Virus record (IMG/VR): IMGVR_UViG_3300017992_000058
Span: 1-32,208 of that record
Length of the DNA stretch: 32,208 nt
Reading direction: 5' to 3' (one strand)
From: a virus
Below the pieces are notes generated by a model, which worked only from the letters and a program-made list of their open reading frames with translations, was not told the origin of the DNA and ran no database searches. The position numbers and the translations under genes are program-made. This document shows, piece by piece, positions 1 through 8,263 of this stretch. Position 1 is the first letter of the stretch. The number at the start of each line of letters is the position of its first letter.

Positions 1-2365
1 CACCGACCTCGGGCATGCCCGCGCGCATACCTGCCGCAGCCACCGCTGAGGACCACTCGTCCTGCTCCACCAGGGTCGAGCCTGCAGCGTCCAGGGTTGT
101 CAGCTGCTGACCGGTCAGCGCCACGTCGATGTCTCCGAAAGACGCAGCCTGGGTCAGCAACTGGGTCCTGGTCCCCTTCATCCCGATGTAGCCACCGCGC
201 TCCGTCTTCTCGACACCCCGAGCTTCACCCACATGGGACTTCAGCTGAGCTGCCACCGAGGCGAACGTCGCCGTCGAACCGTAGGTCTGGTTCGTCAGGT
301 CTTCCGAGATCAGAGGTACCAGGTGGTTGATCCTGGTCTTCATGATCTCGTCGAACGCGTTCTGCCACCGGGTGTTCGTGCTGGTTCCTCTCGTCGCACC
401 CGACATGAAGAGGAAAGCGTCTCCGACCGTCCCGATCGCACCGCCCGTGAACTCCGCTCGGCCCGCACCAGCACCCTGCTGGGTCGACGTGCCAGCAAAG
501 CGGGCCACAGTGGCGTATGCCGAAGTGGCGTTGATGTCCGTGATGACCTCGGCCGCGTCCTTGCGGAAGTGGTTGGGCCACTGCGCAGGCGGACAGATCT
601 GCGGGAACAGCGCGGTCGCGTCAGCACTCCGGTCGTTCTGGATGTTGACCCGGTAGGCTCCCGCATCATGGTCGAAGTCGTTGACGAACGCCGTGGGGCT
701 GATGTTGCCCGGCACCGTCGCCAAGTACTCCGTGTTCTGGTTGATCTGGTTGGCCAGGTCTTGAATGGTCATGTTCGTGGTGAACGTGATGCTCAGGTCC
801 GCTGCCTCTGCACCACCGTCAACCGCCTTCCTCGTCGAGAACCCGGTCGCCACTCCCTGCGCGCCCGTGATGCTCGCGTTGGCAGCGGTGACATAGCGGA
901 TCTCATAGACCGAAGTGGCATCGGGGGTGGTCGTCCAGCCCTTGTCCACCACGATGGTCGAACTGATGCCTGCGGTGTTGGTGCGGATCACACGACGCTG
1001 ACCCGATCCCGTTCCACTGACAATGGCGAGGACCATGCCCTGCAGCTCGTTGGCTGCGAAGCTGATCGTGGCCTCCAGGGTGGCCCCGAACGCTGCGCCC
1101 GCTGCGAGAGTACCGGTGTGGATCTGCCCGGTACGAACCTCGTAGTTGGTGCCGACACCCGGAACCGTCGCGACGCCTGCCGAGTCGGTGAATGCGTTGG
1201 TCACCGTGAGCGACACCGCGAGGTTGGTCGCGATGATACGGATGTTGTCCACGTCCAGCGCACCGGCATCGTCAGCATAGACCGCGTAACCTGTGAGCCC
1301 GTTGGGCGCAGGGAACGCAGCGGTGCTGTCGGCCAGCTGAACGTTGGTGCCAGCACCATCCGTCACGCCTGACGCCTGAAGCGTCCGCAGCGCCTGTCCC
1401 ACGTATTCCACGTCCAGCCACGAACGCGCACCGATGTCGTCGCTGACCTGACTGGCGTCGTCCAACGCAGTCGACCAGGCCGAGCCCTGGGTACCGCCCG
1501 ACTCGTACTCCTGCTGGATGCGGTTGGCCTTGGTGCCGTAGATCTCGCTGGTGTAGGTCCACGAAGGAGCCAGCACCTCGACGATCTGCTGCACCACGGG
1601 AGTCGCCGTGAAGGCAGGCGACACCGTGATGGTCGTGGCGTCGTTGTCGGTGATCGCCCGCACCTCGTTGCCAAGGCGCAGGTAGTTCCCGATGAGCGCA
1701 TCCACCGTAAGGTTGGAGCCCGCCGCCAACGTGATGACCGTAGCCGAGATGGGTGCAGCCACATGGCGCTGCATGGCCAGGATGTTGACAGGATCGCCCA
1801 CAGCTGGGGCCTGCGAGAATGCCGTCGCCACCGAGACCGCAGTCACGGTGTTCGCGATGATCTCCCGCACCTCCTGCCCGATGCGGATCTGGTTACCCAC
1901 CTCCGCGTTGGCCACAAGGCCACCTGTGGTCAGGTTGATCACGGTCTGAGTCGACGCAGCGGCTGCCGTGTCGATACCCGTGGTCGCCCCAGCCGCGCCC
2001 GTGCTCAAGGCACCCATGACCGGCGGGATCTTCGCACGAAGCTCCAGCGTCGACTGGGTGTTGTTGTTGACCACGATCGCCTGGACCCGGAACGCACCAC
2101 CAGGGATGCGCGGGTCATCAGCAGGCTCGAAAGCGATGCGAACGGCGTCCGCCAAAGCTCCGCTCTCAAACGCCTCGACAGCCTCTGCCGGATCATCGAT
2201 CGTGATGAGAACTCCCGGTTCCGAGGTGCCGCCATTGGCTTCTCCGATCAGGCCGACGATCCCGTTTGTCGCCAGTCCGATCTGAGCGAGGGCATTGGCG
2301 TCGATCTTCGTCAGCCCTCCGGGCTTGAACTGCGTGATTCCATTGAAGGTTACTGAACGGCTCAT
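1..2365 (-). CDS. Tail sheath protein (C-terminus cut by window edge)
   Basis: Contractile tail sheath, the outer tube that shortens to drive the tail tube into the host. The frame is open from the ATG at 2363-2365, preceded by a strong AGGAGGG ribosome site, to base 1, giving 788 codons; the C-terminus lies outside the window. The N-terminus has sheath-like features: GLIGEANGGTS, then an EAVEAFESG segment and the strand FRVQAIVVNNNTQS. The last ~120 residues resemble the sheath core (RINHLVPLISED, GYIGMKGTRTQ). The middle holds about four copies of a beta-rich module (approximately residues 140-195, 200-255, 358-412 and 438-488), the last with GTGSGQRRVIRTN and a Trp-x3-Pro. These probably form surface domains, which would explain why the protein exceeds T4 gp18 (659 residues). 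No long standard ORF stands out here because the true frame lacks a stop in the window. The sheath call rests on family resemblance read by eye and is fairly secure. Confidence 0.85.
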   Translation of the reverse strand, partial: MSRSVTFNGITQFKPGGLTKIDANALAQIGLATNGIVGLIGEANGGTSEPGVLITIDDPAEAVEAFESGALADAVRIAFEPADDPRIPGGAFRVQAIVVNNNTQSTLELRAKIPPVMGALSTGAAGATTGIDTAAAASTQTVINLTTGGLVANAEVGNQIRIGQEVREIIANTVTAVSVATAFSQAPAVGDPVNILAMQRHVAAPISATVITLAAGSNLTVDALIGNYLRLGNEVRAITDNDATTITVSPAFTATPVVQQIVEVLAPSWTYTSEIYGTKANRIQQEYESGGTQGSAWSTALDDASQVSDDIGARSWLDVEYVGQALRTLQASGVTDGAGTNVQLADSTAAFPAPNGLTGYAVYADDAGALDVDNIRIIATNLAVSLTVTNAFTDSAGVATVPGVGTNYEVRTGQIHTGTLAAGAAFGATLEATISFAANELQGMVLAIVSGTGSGQRRVIRTNTAGISSTIVVDKGWTTTPDATSVYEIRYVTAANASITGAQGVATGFSTRKAVDGGAEAADLSITFTTNMTIQDLANQINQNTEYLATVPGNISPTAFVNDFDHDAGAYRVNIQNDRSADATALFPQICPPAQWPNHFRKDAAEVITDINATSAYATVARFAGTSTQQGAGAGRAEFTGGAIGTVGDAFLFMSGATRGTSTNTRWQNAFDEIMKTRINHLVPLISEDLTNQTYGSTATFASVAAQLKSHVGEARGVEKTERGGYIGMKGTRTQLLTQAASFGDIDVALTGQQLTTLDAAGSTLVEQDEWSSAVAAAGMRAGMPEVG

Positions 2366-2374
2366 GATGCCCTC

Positions 2375-2701
2375 CTAGTAGTTCTTGAAAATCCGATCCC
2401 ATTCCTCGATGGATTTGCGACCGGATGTGTCAGCATACGCCCTCATCCCAGCCAGCCAATGAGGCTTCCAGCGCTTCTGCTTGCTCCTTGCGGCGAACCA
2501 ACGCTCAAAGGAGACCACTGGGTTGCCCCGAACCGGCACAGGAGCCTCAGCCACCTCGGCCTTGGTCTCCTCGACCTTCTTGGGCTTGGGTTCCTTCTCC
2601 GTCTTCTTCTCCGCAGGAGGAGCAGAGGCAGTTTCAGCAGCCTTGGCCTTGGGCTCTTCCTTGGCCTTGGTCTTTTTCGTACTGCTCTTCTTCTCTGCCA
2701 T
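2375..2701 (-). CDS. Small Lys/Ala/Glu-rich protein upstream of the sheath
   Basis: A 108-residue protein of unknown function. Residues 1-55 are low complexity (Lys, Glu, Ala, Pro) and almost certainly disordered. Residues 60-108 look folded and aromatic-rich (SFERWFAARSKQKRWKPHWL, then EEWDRIFKNY at the C-terminus). The start is supported by AGGAGAT eight bases upstream. The gene sits nine bases before the sheath start and ten after the preceding gene, so it is cotranscribed with tail genes. A tail-assembly or connector role is inferred from position only. The Lys-rich tail resembles that of the protein at 19729-20397, but there the charged region is C-terminal. Confidence 0.75.
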   Translation of the reverse strand: MAEKKSSTKKTKAKEEPKAKAAETASAPPAEKKTEKEPKPKKVEETKAEVAEAPVPVRGNPVVSFERWFAARSKQKRWKPHWLAGMRAYADTSGRKSIEEWDRIFKNY

Positions 2702-2710
2702 CTGAATCTC

Positions 2711-3766
2711 CTATGAAAGATCGACTTCAGTATCTGAGACGATCCGCTCCACGTCGTCAGGGTTGGTTATGTCTGGGTCCTTGACCATAATCTGGAGGTT
2801 GATCGACTCTGCAATCAGCTCGGAGGCGGGTACGAGTACGTCGAAGTGGTACTCGAACTCTACGGTCAGGACCCGACTGTACCCCAAACTTGGGTAGAAC
2901 TCAGGCTGTGGAACAAGATCAGTTCCGGAAATACGTGCGTTGATGACTCCATTGCGCAGCAGGTACTTCCGTGAAGTGAAGATGATCGCCTTCAAGACAT
3001 TGTAGATGATGATGACCAGCTCTTGGTCTGGTGCAAAGATCGACAGCTGGTAGCTCACGCTGTAGATAGACCCGAAGCGCTCAACGTAGTCGGTTTGATC
3101 GAACAGCTTGGGCCACTCTCCTACTACCCGCTCATCGGGCTCGACGTACTGTTCGACGATGGTGAAGACCGTCGTGTCGTCTGGGTTGACAATCCAAACA
3201 CTGTCGACTGTGATCGTCACGCCCGTACCGTTGTTAGAAGGCACGATGCTGGTGATCAACCTACGCTGCCCTGCAGCGGTCCCTTCCATCGTAACCACGT
3301 AGGCTGGGTTGTCGTAGGGATCAACTTTCTTGATGCTGCCCTCGGGCGCGATGATCGTGTTGGAGCTTCCCCCGATGGCAGTCGTGGGCTCCAGTAGCTC
3401 CTTGGCAGGCTCCCCGGTCGTGGTCTCTGAGCCCGACCCCAGAACGGTTTGGTCCCCGCGCAGCTCGTCCTTGGGAAGGGGCGGGCTGTCCAGGTACTCA
3501 GACGGGCCTTGCTGGTAGTCCCGCAGGAAGGCCTCTCGTTCCGACTCTGACTTCATCAAGATCACGATGGCCGGAAGGGTGATCTCCTGGTCGGGGTAGT
3601 TCATGGAGATGTCGAAGCTGTTGTCGCGGAAGTACTCCCAGACCATCTGCTGCTCTTCCTGCGTGAAGTTGCGGAAGAGCATGCGTATAAGTCGCTCGTC
3701 GGCACGAAAAGCCTGGATGCCTTGGACAACCATCTGCTGCAGGATCAGGTCGGGGATAGCCGTCAT
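2711..3766 (-). CDS. Neck or tail-completion-type virion protein with a beta-module
   Basis: A 351-residue protein, probably in the head-tail connector or tail terminator layer by position between a gp10-like protein and the sheath. Residues 1-90 are helical and acidic. Residues 100-145 are low complexity. Residues 154-206 form a beta-module with GTAAGQRRLITS followed by a Trp-x3-Pro (WIVNP), the same pattern as in the sheath. Residues 225-330 are the likely core: a VSYQLSIFAPDQE strand, a basic SRKYLLRN segment and LTVEFEYHFDV. The start codon overlaps the upstream stop (ATGA), indicating translational coupling. The exact structural role cannot be fixed without a structure or profile search. 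Confidence 0.75.
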   Translation of the reverse strand: MTAIPDLILQQMVVQGIQAFRADERLIRMLFRNFTQEEQQMVWEYFRDNSFDISMNYPDQEITLPAIVILMKSESEREAFLRDYQQGPSEYLDSPPLPKDELRGDQTVLGSGSETTTGEPAKELLEPTTAIGGSSNTIIAPEGSIKKVDPYDNPAYVVTMEGTAAGQRRLITSIVPSNNGTGVTITVDSVWIVNPDDTTVFTIVEQYVEPDERVVGEWPKLFDQTDYVERFGSIYSVSYQLSIFAPDQELVIIIYNVLKAIIFTSRKYLLRNGVINARISGTDLVPQPEFYPSLGYSRVLTVEFEYHFDVLVPASELIAESINLQIMVKDPDITNPDDVERIVSDTEVDLS

Positions 3767-4410
3767 GCCTTCACCACCTGCTCGATGAGCTTCTTGAACA
3801 ACGGGGGAGCCTCGTCCTTCACCAGCTGGATCACCTCTTCACGCAAGGGCTTGTCCAGACCACCACTGCCCTCAGGCTTGAATCCTGGGTGGATGAACTT
3901 CGTAGCGTTCCCTGGAGTCATGCGTCGAAACCTGAGGGGCTTGCCGCCTTCGATAGGCGACTTGCCCTTGCCCCAAATAGGCACATCCATAAAAGGGGGC
4001 TGCGTAGTCACGAACGCATTGTCCTTCTCGATCTTCGCCCACGAATTGACCTTGGTCTGGTTCGCCCTCTTAGCCATCGACGAAAACCGAGATGCCTTGG
4101 GGCTGGCGAGCGTCTTGGTCGTAGGGTCCATCGGACCATGCCCTAGCTCCAGGGCATTCACGAGCCAGTTCTTCTTCTCGTCGTTGTGGGACAGAAACAG
4201 GTGAACTGTCCGCCCATCGACCAGCTTGTGCTGGATGGCTTCCTGGTACATGCGTTTGGTCGAGTGAAGGGTCCGCGCAGCAGCGTCTTGCCAGGCCCCG
4301 TAAGCCTTCATCATAAGATCGCGCATGCCCTCTTCAAGGACCGCCTCAATCTCGTCCGTCCACTTGTCGAACGGGACGTTGATCTTGACTTTGACTTTGA
4401 TCTCACTCAT
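3763..4410 (-). CDS. HK97 gp10-like / neck or tail-completion protein
   Basis: A 215-residue protein resembling HK97 gp10-type tail-completion or neck proteins. The visible features are an N-terminal helix with many acidic residues, a STKRMYQEAIQ segment that matches the family's 'TrxxYxxxl' strand, and WLVNALELGHGP followed by a MDPTTKTL stretch, which resembles the family's 'lExGxxxxDmk' signature. The ATG at 4408-4410 overlaps the previous stop as ATGA. A GTG two codons upstream (4414-4416) is possible but less likely. The downstream gene also starts in an ATGA overlap, so three genes are coupled in a row. The assignment to the neck or tail-completion layer is moderately secure; the exact function is inferred. 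Confidence 0.65.
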   Translation of the reverse strand: MSEIKVKVKINVPFDKWTDEIEAVLEEGMRDLMMKAYGAWQDAAARTLHSTKRMYQEAIQHKLVDGRTVHLFLSHNDEKKNWLVNALELGHGPMDPTTKTLASPKASRFSSMAKRANQTKVNSWAKIEKDNAFVTTQPPFMDVPIWGKGKSPIEGGKPLRFRRMTPGNATKFIHPGFKPEGSGGLDKPLREEVIQLVKDEAPPLFKKLIEQVVKA

Positions 4411-5207
4411 GAGCACTTACTCAGCCGGTCGCAGAAAGGGACCTTGGACGAAGGGTTCCCCGAGGGATCCTTGTTCGCCAAGGCCACATGCCGCTTCCGA
4501 ATACCAATCCGCTGCCCAAGGTCCCTGTCCCGGTCACGTCGAATGTCGGGAGGTAGAAACACCACCCACTCCAGGAAGGCCTTGTACTTGAGGGTGTATG
4601 TCTTCTTCTGATGGGGCTTGGACCCCACCCACTTTATGATCTTACTCCCATCCAGAATAAAGTCGGCGTCCGAGTTGTAGACGTTGCCGTCTTCGTCCTC
4701 GCAGTGGACAGAGCTGTCCGCGTTGTACCAGAGCAGGTCTTCATTTGCTTCGAGGTGAGTCTTGCGAGTCAAATTGTCACTGATCTGGGCTGCTCCCCGC
4801 ACCAGCACCTGACCGTCAGGAACGATTTCAGGCCAGGTGAAGGTCAGCAGGTCCCCGCCCGAAAGCTCAACGCCAGGCTTGACGGAGACGATGCCGTCGC
4901 CAGGCATGGCCCAACCCATCTCCAGTTGGGTCTTCTGGAGCCTCACAGACGTCAGGAGAGCGATGACACGCCGTGGCTGCCGGTAGATGTATCCCTCGCC
5001 TCCACAGACGTCACAGCCGTACTTGGTGCGCCTGCGTAGGCGCACACTATCGCCATGCTTCACCTGGCCCGCGTGCATGTCCTCGGGGTTGCACACGCAA
5101 CGCAGACCAGTCTCGTGAATCATGGTCTCGCCCCGATTGTTCACGAACCCCTTCTGCAAGGGAAAAGTGAAGTCAATACCAAGGCCTCTGTTCGCTCCTC
5201 TGCCCAT
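4407..5207 (-). CDS. Zinc-ribbon virion protein, probable neck/connector component
   Basis: A 266-residue protein with a probable structural zinc site: C37-x-C39 and C65-x2-C68 (KYGCDVCGGEGY). The N-terminus is Gly/Arg-rich. Residues 80-235 look beta-rich, ending in a KTYTLKYKAFLEWVVFLPP strand, and the C-terminus is basic. It is the first gene after the spacer at 5208-5248, which carries a TATAAT box and a palindrome, so it may open its own transcription unit with the tail-completion genes that follow. The ribosome site is weak (GGGAT). Function is inferred from its position among neck genes; I do not recognise a named family with confidence. Confidence 0.7.
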   Translation of the reverse strand: MGRGANRGLGIDFTFPLQKGFVNNRGETMIHETGLRCVCNPEDMHAGQVKHGDSVRLRRRTKYGCDVCGGEGYIYRQPRRVIALLTSVRLQKTQLEMGWAMPGDGIVSVKPGVELSGGDLLTFTWPEIVPDGQVLVRGAAQISDNLTRKTHLEANEDLLWYNADSSVHCEDEDGNVYNSDADFILDGSKIIKWVGSKPHQKKTYTLKYKAFLEWVVFLPPDIRRDRDRDLGQRIGIRKRHVALANKDPSGNPSSKVPFCDRLSKCS

Positions 5208-5217
5208 TCAATCCCGC

Positions 5218-5250
5218 ATTATACAGCAATTCTAGAATCGCACCTAGACT
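5218..5250 (-). promoter_or_regulatory. Candidate promoter upstream of the neck/tail-completion genes
   Basis: The minus strand of this 41-base spacer carries a perfect TATAAT (5218-5223) just ahead of the gene starting at 5207. There is no TTGACA at the expected spacing; instead AGTCTAGGT lies at 5242-5250. The sequence TGCTG-TATAATG-CGGGATT closely resembles TGCTGCG-TATAGTG-AGGGATT in the spacer at 19300-19455. It could be an activator-dependent phage promoter. If so, the untranslated leader would be very short. Confidence 0.4.
5229..5238. promoter_or_regulatory. ATTCTAGAAT palindrome, candidate operator
   Basis: A perfect 10-base palindrome just upstream of the TATAAT box at 5218-5223. 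The same core, TTCTAGAA, occurs only twice more in the window (23983-23992 and 24049-24058), both at the other promoter spacer. Its position between the -10 and -35 regions suits a repressor or activator site. Confidence 0.4.
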
Positions 5251-6670
5251 ACATAACAATCATATTTACGCCACGATAGCGACCCTTCAGCTGCTTGATC
5301 TCCCTGTTGATGAACTTCGAGTAGTCCTCGATAGTTGCACTGTAGATACCGTAGATAGCTGAGGCGGTGTACCCCACCGACTCACTCACTCCGTCACGCG
5401 AAACCGACTGCGAGGCGAAGCCGCCCCGGAAGGCATGCCCTGCCACAGTCAGAGCATCGATCGCAGCCTTCTTGCCGATGATCTCCAGAAGAACAGGATC
5501 AACTTCTCGAAGCCCGGCAACTGCGTCAAAGTGCCAAAAGTTCGGCAGCTCGATGCGCCCGCGCAAGCTCTCCACCCAGACGAGCCCGATGAACTGGAAC
5601 GCTACCTCCTGGTTGAAAGGCACCAGCTGCACAAAGCCGTTACGCTCAGTGATCTCAACCCACTCCTCTGCGATGTCCACGATGCGGGTCGTGCCCAGCT
5701 GGCCGAACAACTCGTCGATCTTCAGAAGGCTAGGGTATGGGAAAAGAATGTCGATCCACTTCGCAGGATTGACTGCGTAGAATGTGATTGCCGGTACAAT
5801 CACATCCCAGTCAGGAACCACAGCCCCTGGGAATGCAGGATCAGTTACGATACGCGTAGGCTCCAGGAAGACGCCTGCGATCTTATCGTTCTCCAACCAG
5901 TCGCAAGCCTGGTCAATCCAGCGCCGTAGCATGTTGTCGGTGATGGCGTCTTTGTCGACAAGCAGCTCCTCTTTCACACTGGTAGTCGGCAGTGCTGCCA
6001 GATTTCTGATCTGCACCGTAATCCAACTCCCCGAACAGTCATGCTTGATCAGGTAACGACCTGGAGCTGTGATTGGGACGGCTGGACCCCCTCCCCACGA
6101 GATCTCCCTGACGAGGTTGCCTCCTGTGCCGGTGTTGTCGGTGTAGCGGAAGTACAGCACGCAGAAACCTGTCTCATGGTTAGGATCAACCGAGACTACC
6201 TCAACGCCTGTAATCTGCTGGGGCTGCTCCATCACGTCTCGGGTGTCGCTCGCCTGCAAGCCTAGTCCGAAGAGGTAGGTCTCGCGCAGCTGCGAAGCCG
6301 TGAGGATGCTGATCGGGAAATCAGCGGTGTCTGCGGTCACTGCAGGAGCAGAAACGCTAGTCACGCGTACGTAGAAGAAACCCCGCCTGATCAGATGAAT
6401 GGTGTCTGACCCGCGAACATCAGGCAGGTAGATGGTCGTGGACTCCGATACTGGATCAGAAGTCCCTACCAGAGTATGAGTAGCAGTGTACACCACTTTG
6501 TCGCGGGTACGCCTGCCCTTGATCAGCTCGACGGTGATCTGCTCACCGCTCATGTCCCCGCCACCCGTAGCGGTGATGAACACGGTGATAGTAGCGCGAT
6601 TCTCACGAATCTCGAACTTCGAGTACTCGTCAAGATCAACAGATACGCCTAGGCTTGTAGGTGCGCCCAT
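5249..6670 (-). CDS. Large conserved-type virion protein, probable connector/neck component
   Basis: A 473-residue protein with no recognised catalytic motif. Residues 1-120 look like an Ig-type beta domain. Residues 170-225 form a second beta region. Residues 240-400 are mixed alpha/beta with many aromatic and acidic residues (RRWIDQACDWLEND, AKWIDILFPYPSLLKI). The C-terminal ~90 residues are helical with a Ser/Tyr-rich stretch and end in GRYRGVNMIVM. The start has an AGGTGG ribosome site. Its length and its position between Ig-like proteins and the zinc-ribbon neck protein suggest a head-tail interface role, but this is inference from gene order. Confidence 0.7.
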   Translation of the reverse strand: MGAPTSLGVSVDLDEYSKFEIRENRATITVFITATGGGDMSGEQITVELIKGRRTRDKVVYTATHTLVGTSDPVSESTTIYLPDVRGSDTIHLIRRGFFYVRVTSVSAPAVTADTADFPISILTASQLRETYLFGLGLQASDTRDVMEQPQQITGVEVVSVDPNHETGFCVLYFRYTDNTGTGGNLVREISWGGGPAVPITAPGRYLIKHDCSGSWITVQIRNLAALPTTSVKEELLVDKDAITDNMLRRWIDQACDWLENDKIAGVFLEPTRIVTDPAFPGAVVPDWDVIVPAITFYAVNPAKWIDILFPYPSLLKIDELFGQLGTTRIVDIAEEWVEITERNGFVQLVPFNQEVAFQFIGLVWVESLRGRIELPNFWHFDAVAGLREVDPVLLEIIGKKAAIDALTVAGHAFRGGFASQSVSRDGVSESVGYTASAIYGIYSATIEDYSKFINREIKQLKGRYRGVNMIVM

Positions 6671-6679
6671 TTCACCACC

Positions 6680-7318
6680 TTAGGGGATGTCGAAGAGGTT
6701 GTCCGTTCCGTTTGCTGGGACCGTCAACGTCCTCCGGTATCCAGTTGCTGGGATCACGATGTCCACCACTGCGCCCTGGAGAAGCTCCAGAGCAAAGAAT
6801 CCCCCTGAGTCGGTCTGCACTGCTACCGTGTCTGATCCCACACTGCCAATGTTGGGTGAGACCCCAAGAATCTCAGGAACGCTGATGATGCGCGCGGACA
6901 CCGCCTCGTCAGCCAGCGCATTCCCGCTCAAGTCGATCAGGTTCCCTGTGATGATGTTGGTAGACAGGGTGATCGTCCCAGGCGTGTATGACGCAGCTGA
7001 CACAATGAAGGCTTGCCCAACATACTGCTTAAGCGCAGGTGCTGGGAGTGTCGCGTTTGAGTTGATCACGTAGATGAAGGACCCCAGCGTATTCAACTCT
7101 GCTGACGAGAAAAGGATCTCGTAGACGCCTGCCCCAATCTCACGGAAGTCAGCAGGGCCAGTTAGTACCTTGGCAGTGAACGCAGCGTCGACACTCTTCT
7201 TGTACGAGACGTCGATCTGGCTGAACAAGATACCCGTCCTGGGGTTGCCTGTGCCAGTGTCAGTGGCGATGAAAGGCAGCCAGGTTGCGGTTCCTTGTGA
7301 GATCGAAATACAAGACAT
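6680..7318 (-). CDS. Two-domain Ig-like virion protein
   Basis: A 212-residue protein with two beta-sandwich-like domains. The first (about residues 30-105) contains FREIGAGVYEILF and LGSFIYVI, a pattern also present in the neighbouring 201-aa protein (VTEIGATGYYRVTW, LGSWLLTL). The second (about 124-212) has GNALADEAVSARI, then VQTDSGGFFALELL and YRRTLTVP, resembling carboxypeptidase-regulatory or Ig-like domains that decorate phage virions. The ribosome site is AGGAGTA. The role is probably structural, in collar, baseplate or fibre attachment. Confidence 0.7.
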   Translation of the reverse strand: MSCISISQGTATWLPFIATDTGTGNPRTGILFSQIDVSYKKSVDAAFTAKVLTGPADFREIGAGVYEILFSSAELNTLGSFIYVINSNATLPAPALKQYVGQAFIVSAASYTPGTITLSTNIITGNLIDLSGNALADEAVSARIISVPEILGVSPNIGSVGSDTVAVQTDSGGFFALELLQGAVVDIVIPATGYRRTLTVPANGTDNLFDIP

Positions 7319-7327
7319 TGTCTACTC

Positions 7328-7933
7328 CTAAAAGGTCACCGGGCTGTTGTCGTCCCTGAGCGATCCTGTACGCGCCAAGATAGAAACGTTGTCCCCCGCC
7401 TGAGGCGTCCACGGAAGTCCAACGTGCGTGGTCAAGGCTCCGTTGGCATTGAGGTACTGGTCGATGTTCCTGGCCACCCGCTCGCCCGTTCCACCAGTGT
7501 TCTCCACCACCATGACCATGTTGTTCCAGAACCCATTGGCCTGGGTCAGGTTCGTCCGTACCTCTGTGGTGGTTGATCCTGCTCCCACTACGGCTGTAGC
7601 AGCAATCACGCACGTACTGGTCGTGAGATTGTCGATGTTGTTGGTGAAGCAGTCGTAACTGGCCGTCTTGAAGACCTGGTTTGCTACGTTCTCCAAAGTC
7701 AGCAGCCACGACCCAAGAGCATTGGGAGTCCAGGTCACCCGGTAATAGCCGGTAGCCCCGATCTCCGTCACCGTGACACCCCTGGCCACCGACACCTCGC
7801 TGCCCGAGGGGTCATACAGACGCTTGACCCAGTTCGCGTCCAAGATGCCTGAGATCGGGCTACCTGCCGCGTCAAGGGGGACCAACTCATCTGTGAAGAG
7901 CTGGTTGTTCTTTATGGCGTACTTGGAGCCCAC
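7328..7933 (-). CDS. Ig-like virion protein with shared beta-module
   Basis: A 201-residue protein. Residues 20-90 form an Ig-like domain (VTEIGATGYYRVTW, LGSWLLTLENV) paralogous to the first domain of the adjacent 212-aa protein. Residues 131-187 carry the same beta-module found in the sheath and in the 351-aa protein: NMVMVVENTGGTGERVAR followed by LPWTPQAGDNVSIL. The start is a GTG directly after the upstream TAG, preceded by GGAGGG. A structural role as a fibre or collar subunit is likely; the exact location in the particle is unknown. Confidence 0.7.
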   Translation of the reverse strand: MGSKYAIKNNQLFTDELVPLDAAGSPISGILDANWVKRLYDPSGSEVSVARGVTVTEIGATGYYRVTWTPNALGSWLLTLENVANQVFKTASYDCFTNNIDNLTTSTCVIAATAVVGAGSTTTEVRTNLTQANGFWNNMVMVVENTGGTGERVARNIDQYLNANGALTTHVGLPWTPQAGDNVSILARTGSLRDDNSPVTF

Positions 7934-8263
7934 CTAACCCTCCTTCCCCCCAGCCACAGACTTGAGCACCTTCTCGATGCTCTCCTGCGAGCCATGGCCT
8001 GTCTTGGGCATGTCGTTCTCGCTCAGCTCTCTCTCGCTCTTGGGATTCTGGATATCCTGCATCAACGCCTTGCGTGCAGCATCATCTCCCACCAACGAAA
8101 GGAGCGTCTCGATCCCACCCTCTAGCTTGTTGACCTGAGCAACGCGAACCTCCGACTCGGCCTGCAGCTCCTGCATCTGCTGCTGAAGGTGCTTCAGCTC
8201 GTCAAGAAGCCGCTGCTTCTCAGCCAGCTTCTCCTGCATCTGCTGTCTGATCATATCGCTCAT
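7934..8263 (-). CDS. Coiled-coil protein
   Basis: A 109-residue protein. Residues 1-55 are a strong heptad coiled coil rich in Gln, Leu, Glu and Lys (MQEKLAEKQRLLDELKHLQQ). Residues 56-109 are less ordered, with a Gly-rich C-terminus. Its start overlaps the previous stop (ATGA) and has AGGAG upstream, so it is translated with the fibre protein before it. It could be a fibre chaperone or an oligomerisation partner for the neighbouring fibre proteins. This is inferred from composition and neighbours. Confidence 0.7.
   Translation of the reverse strand: MSDMIRQQMQEKLAEKQRLLDELKHLQQQMQELQAESEVRVAQVNKLEGGIETLLSLVGDDAARKALMQDIQNPKSERELSENDMPKTGHGSQESIEKVLKSVAGGKEG

Noticed and set aside
233-1372. 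Plus-strand open frame (379 codons) antisense to the sheath
   Set aside because: Arg/Val-rich shadow; the minus frame here continues the sheath without stops and has family features.
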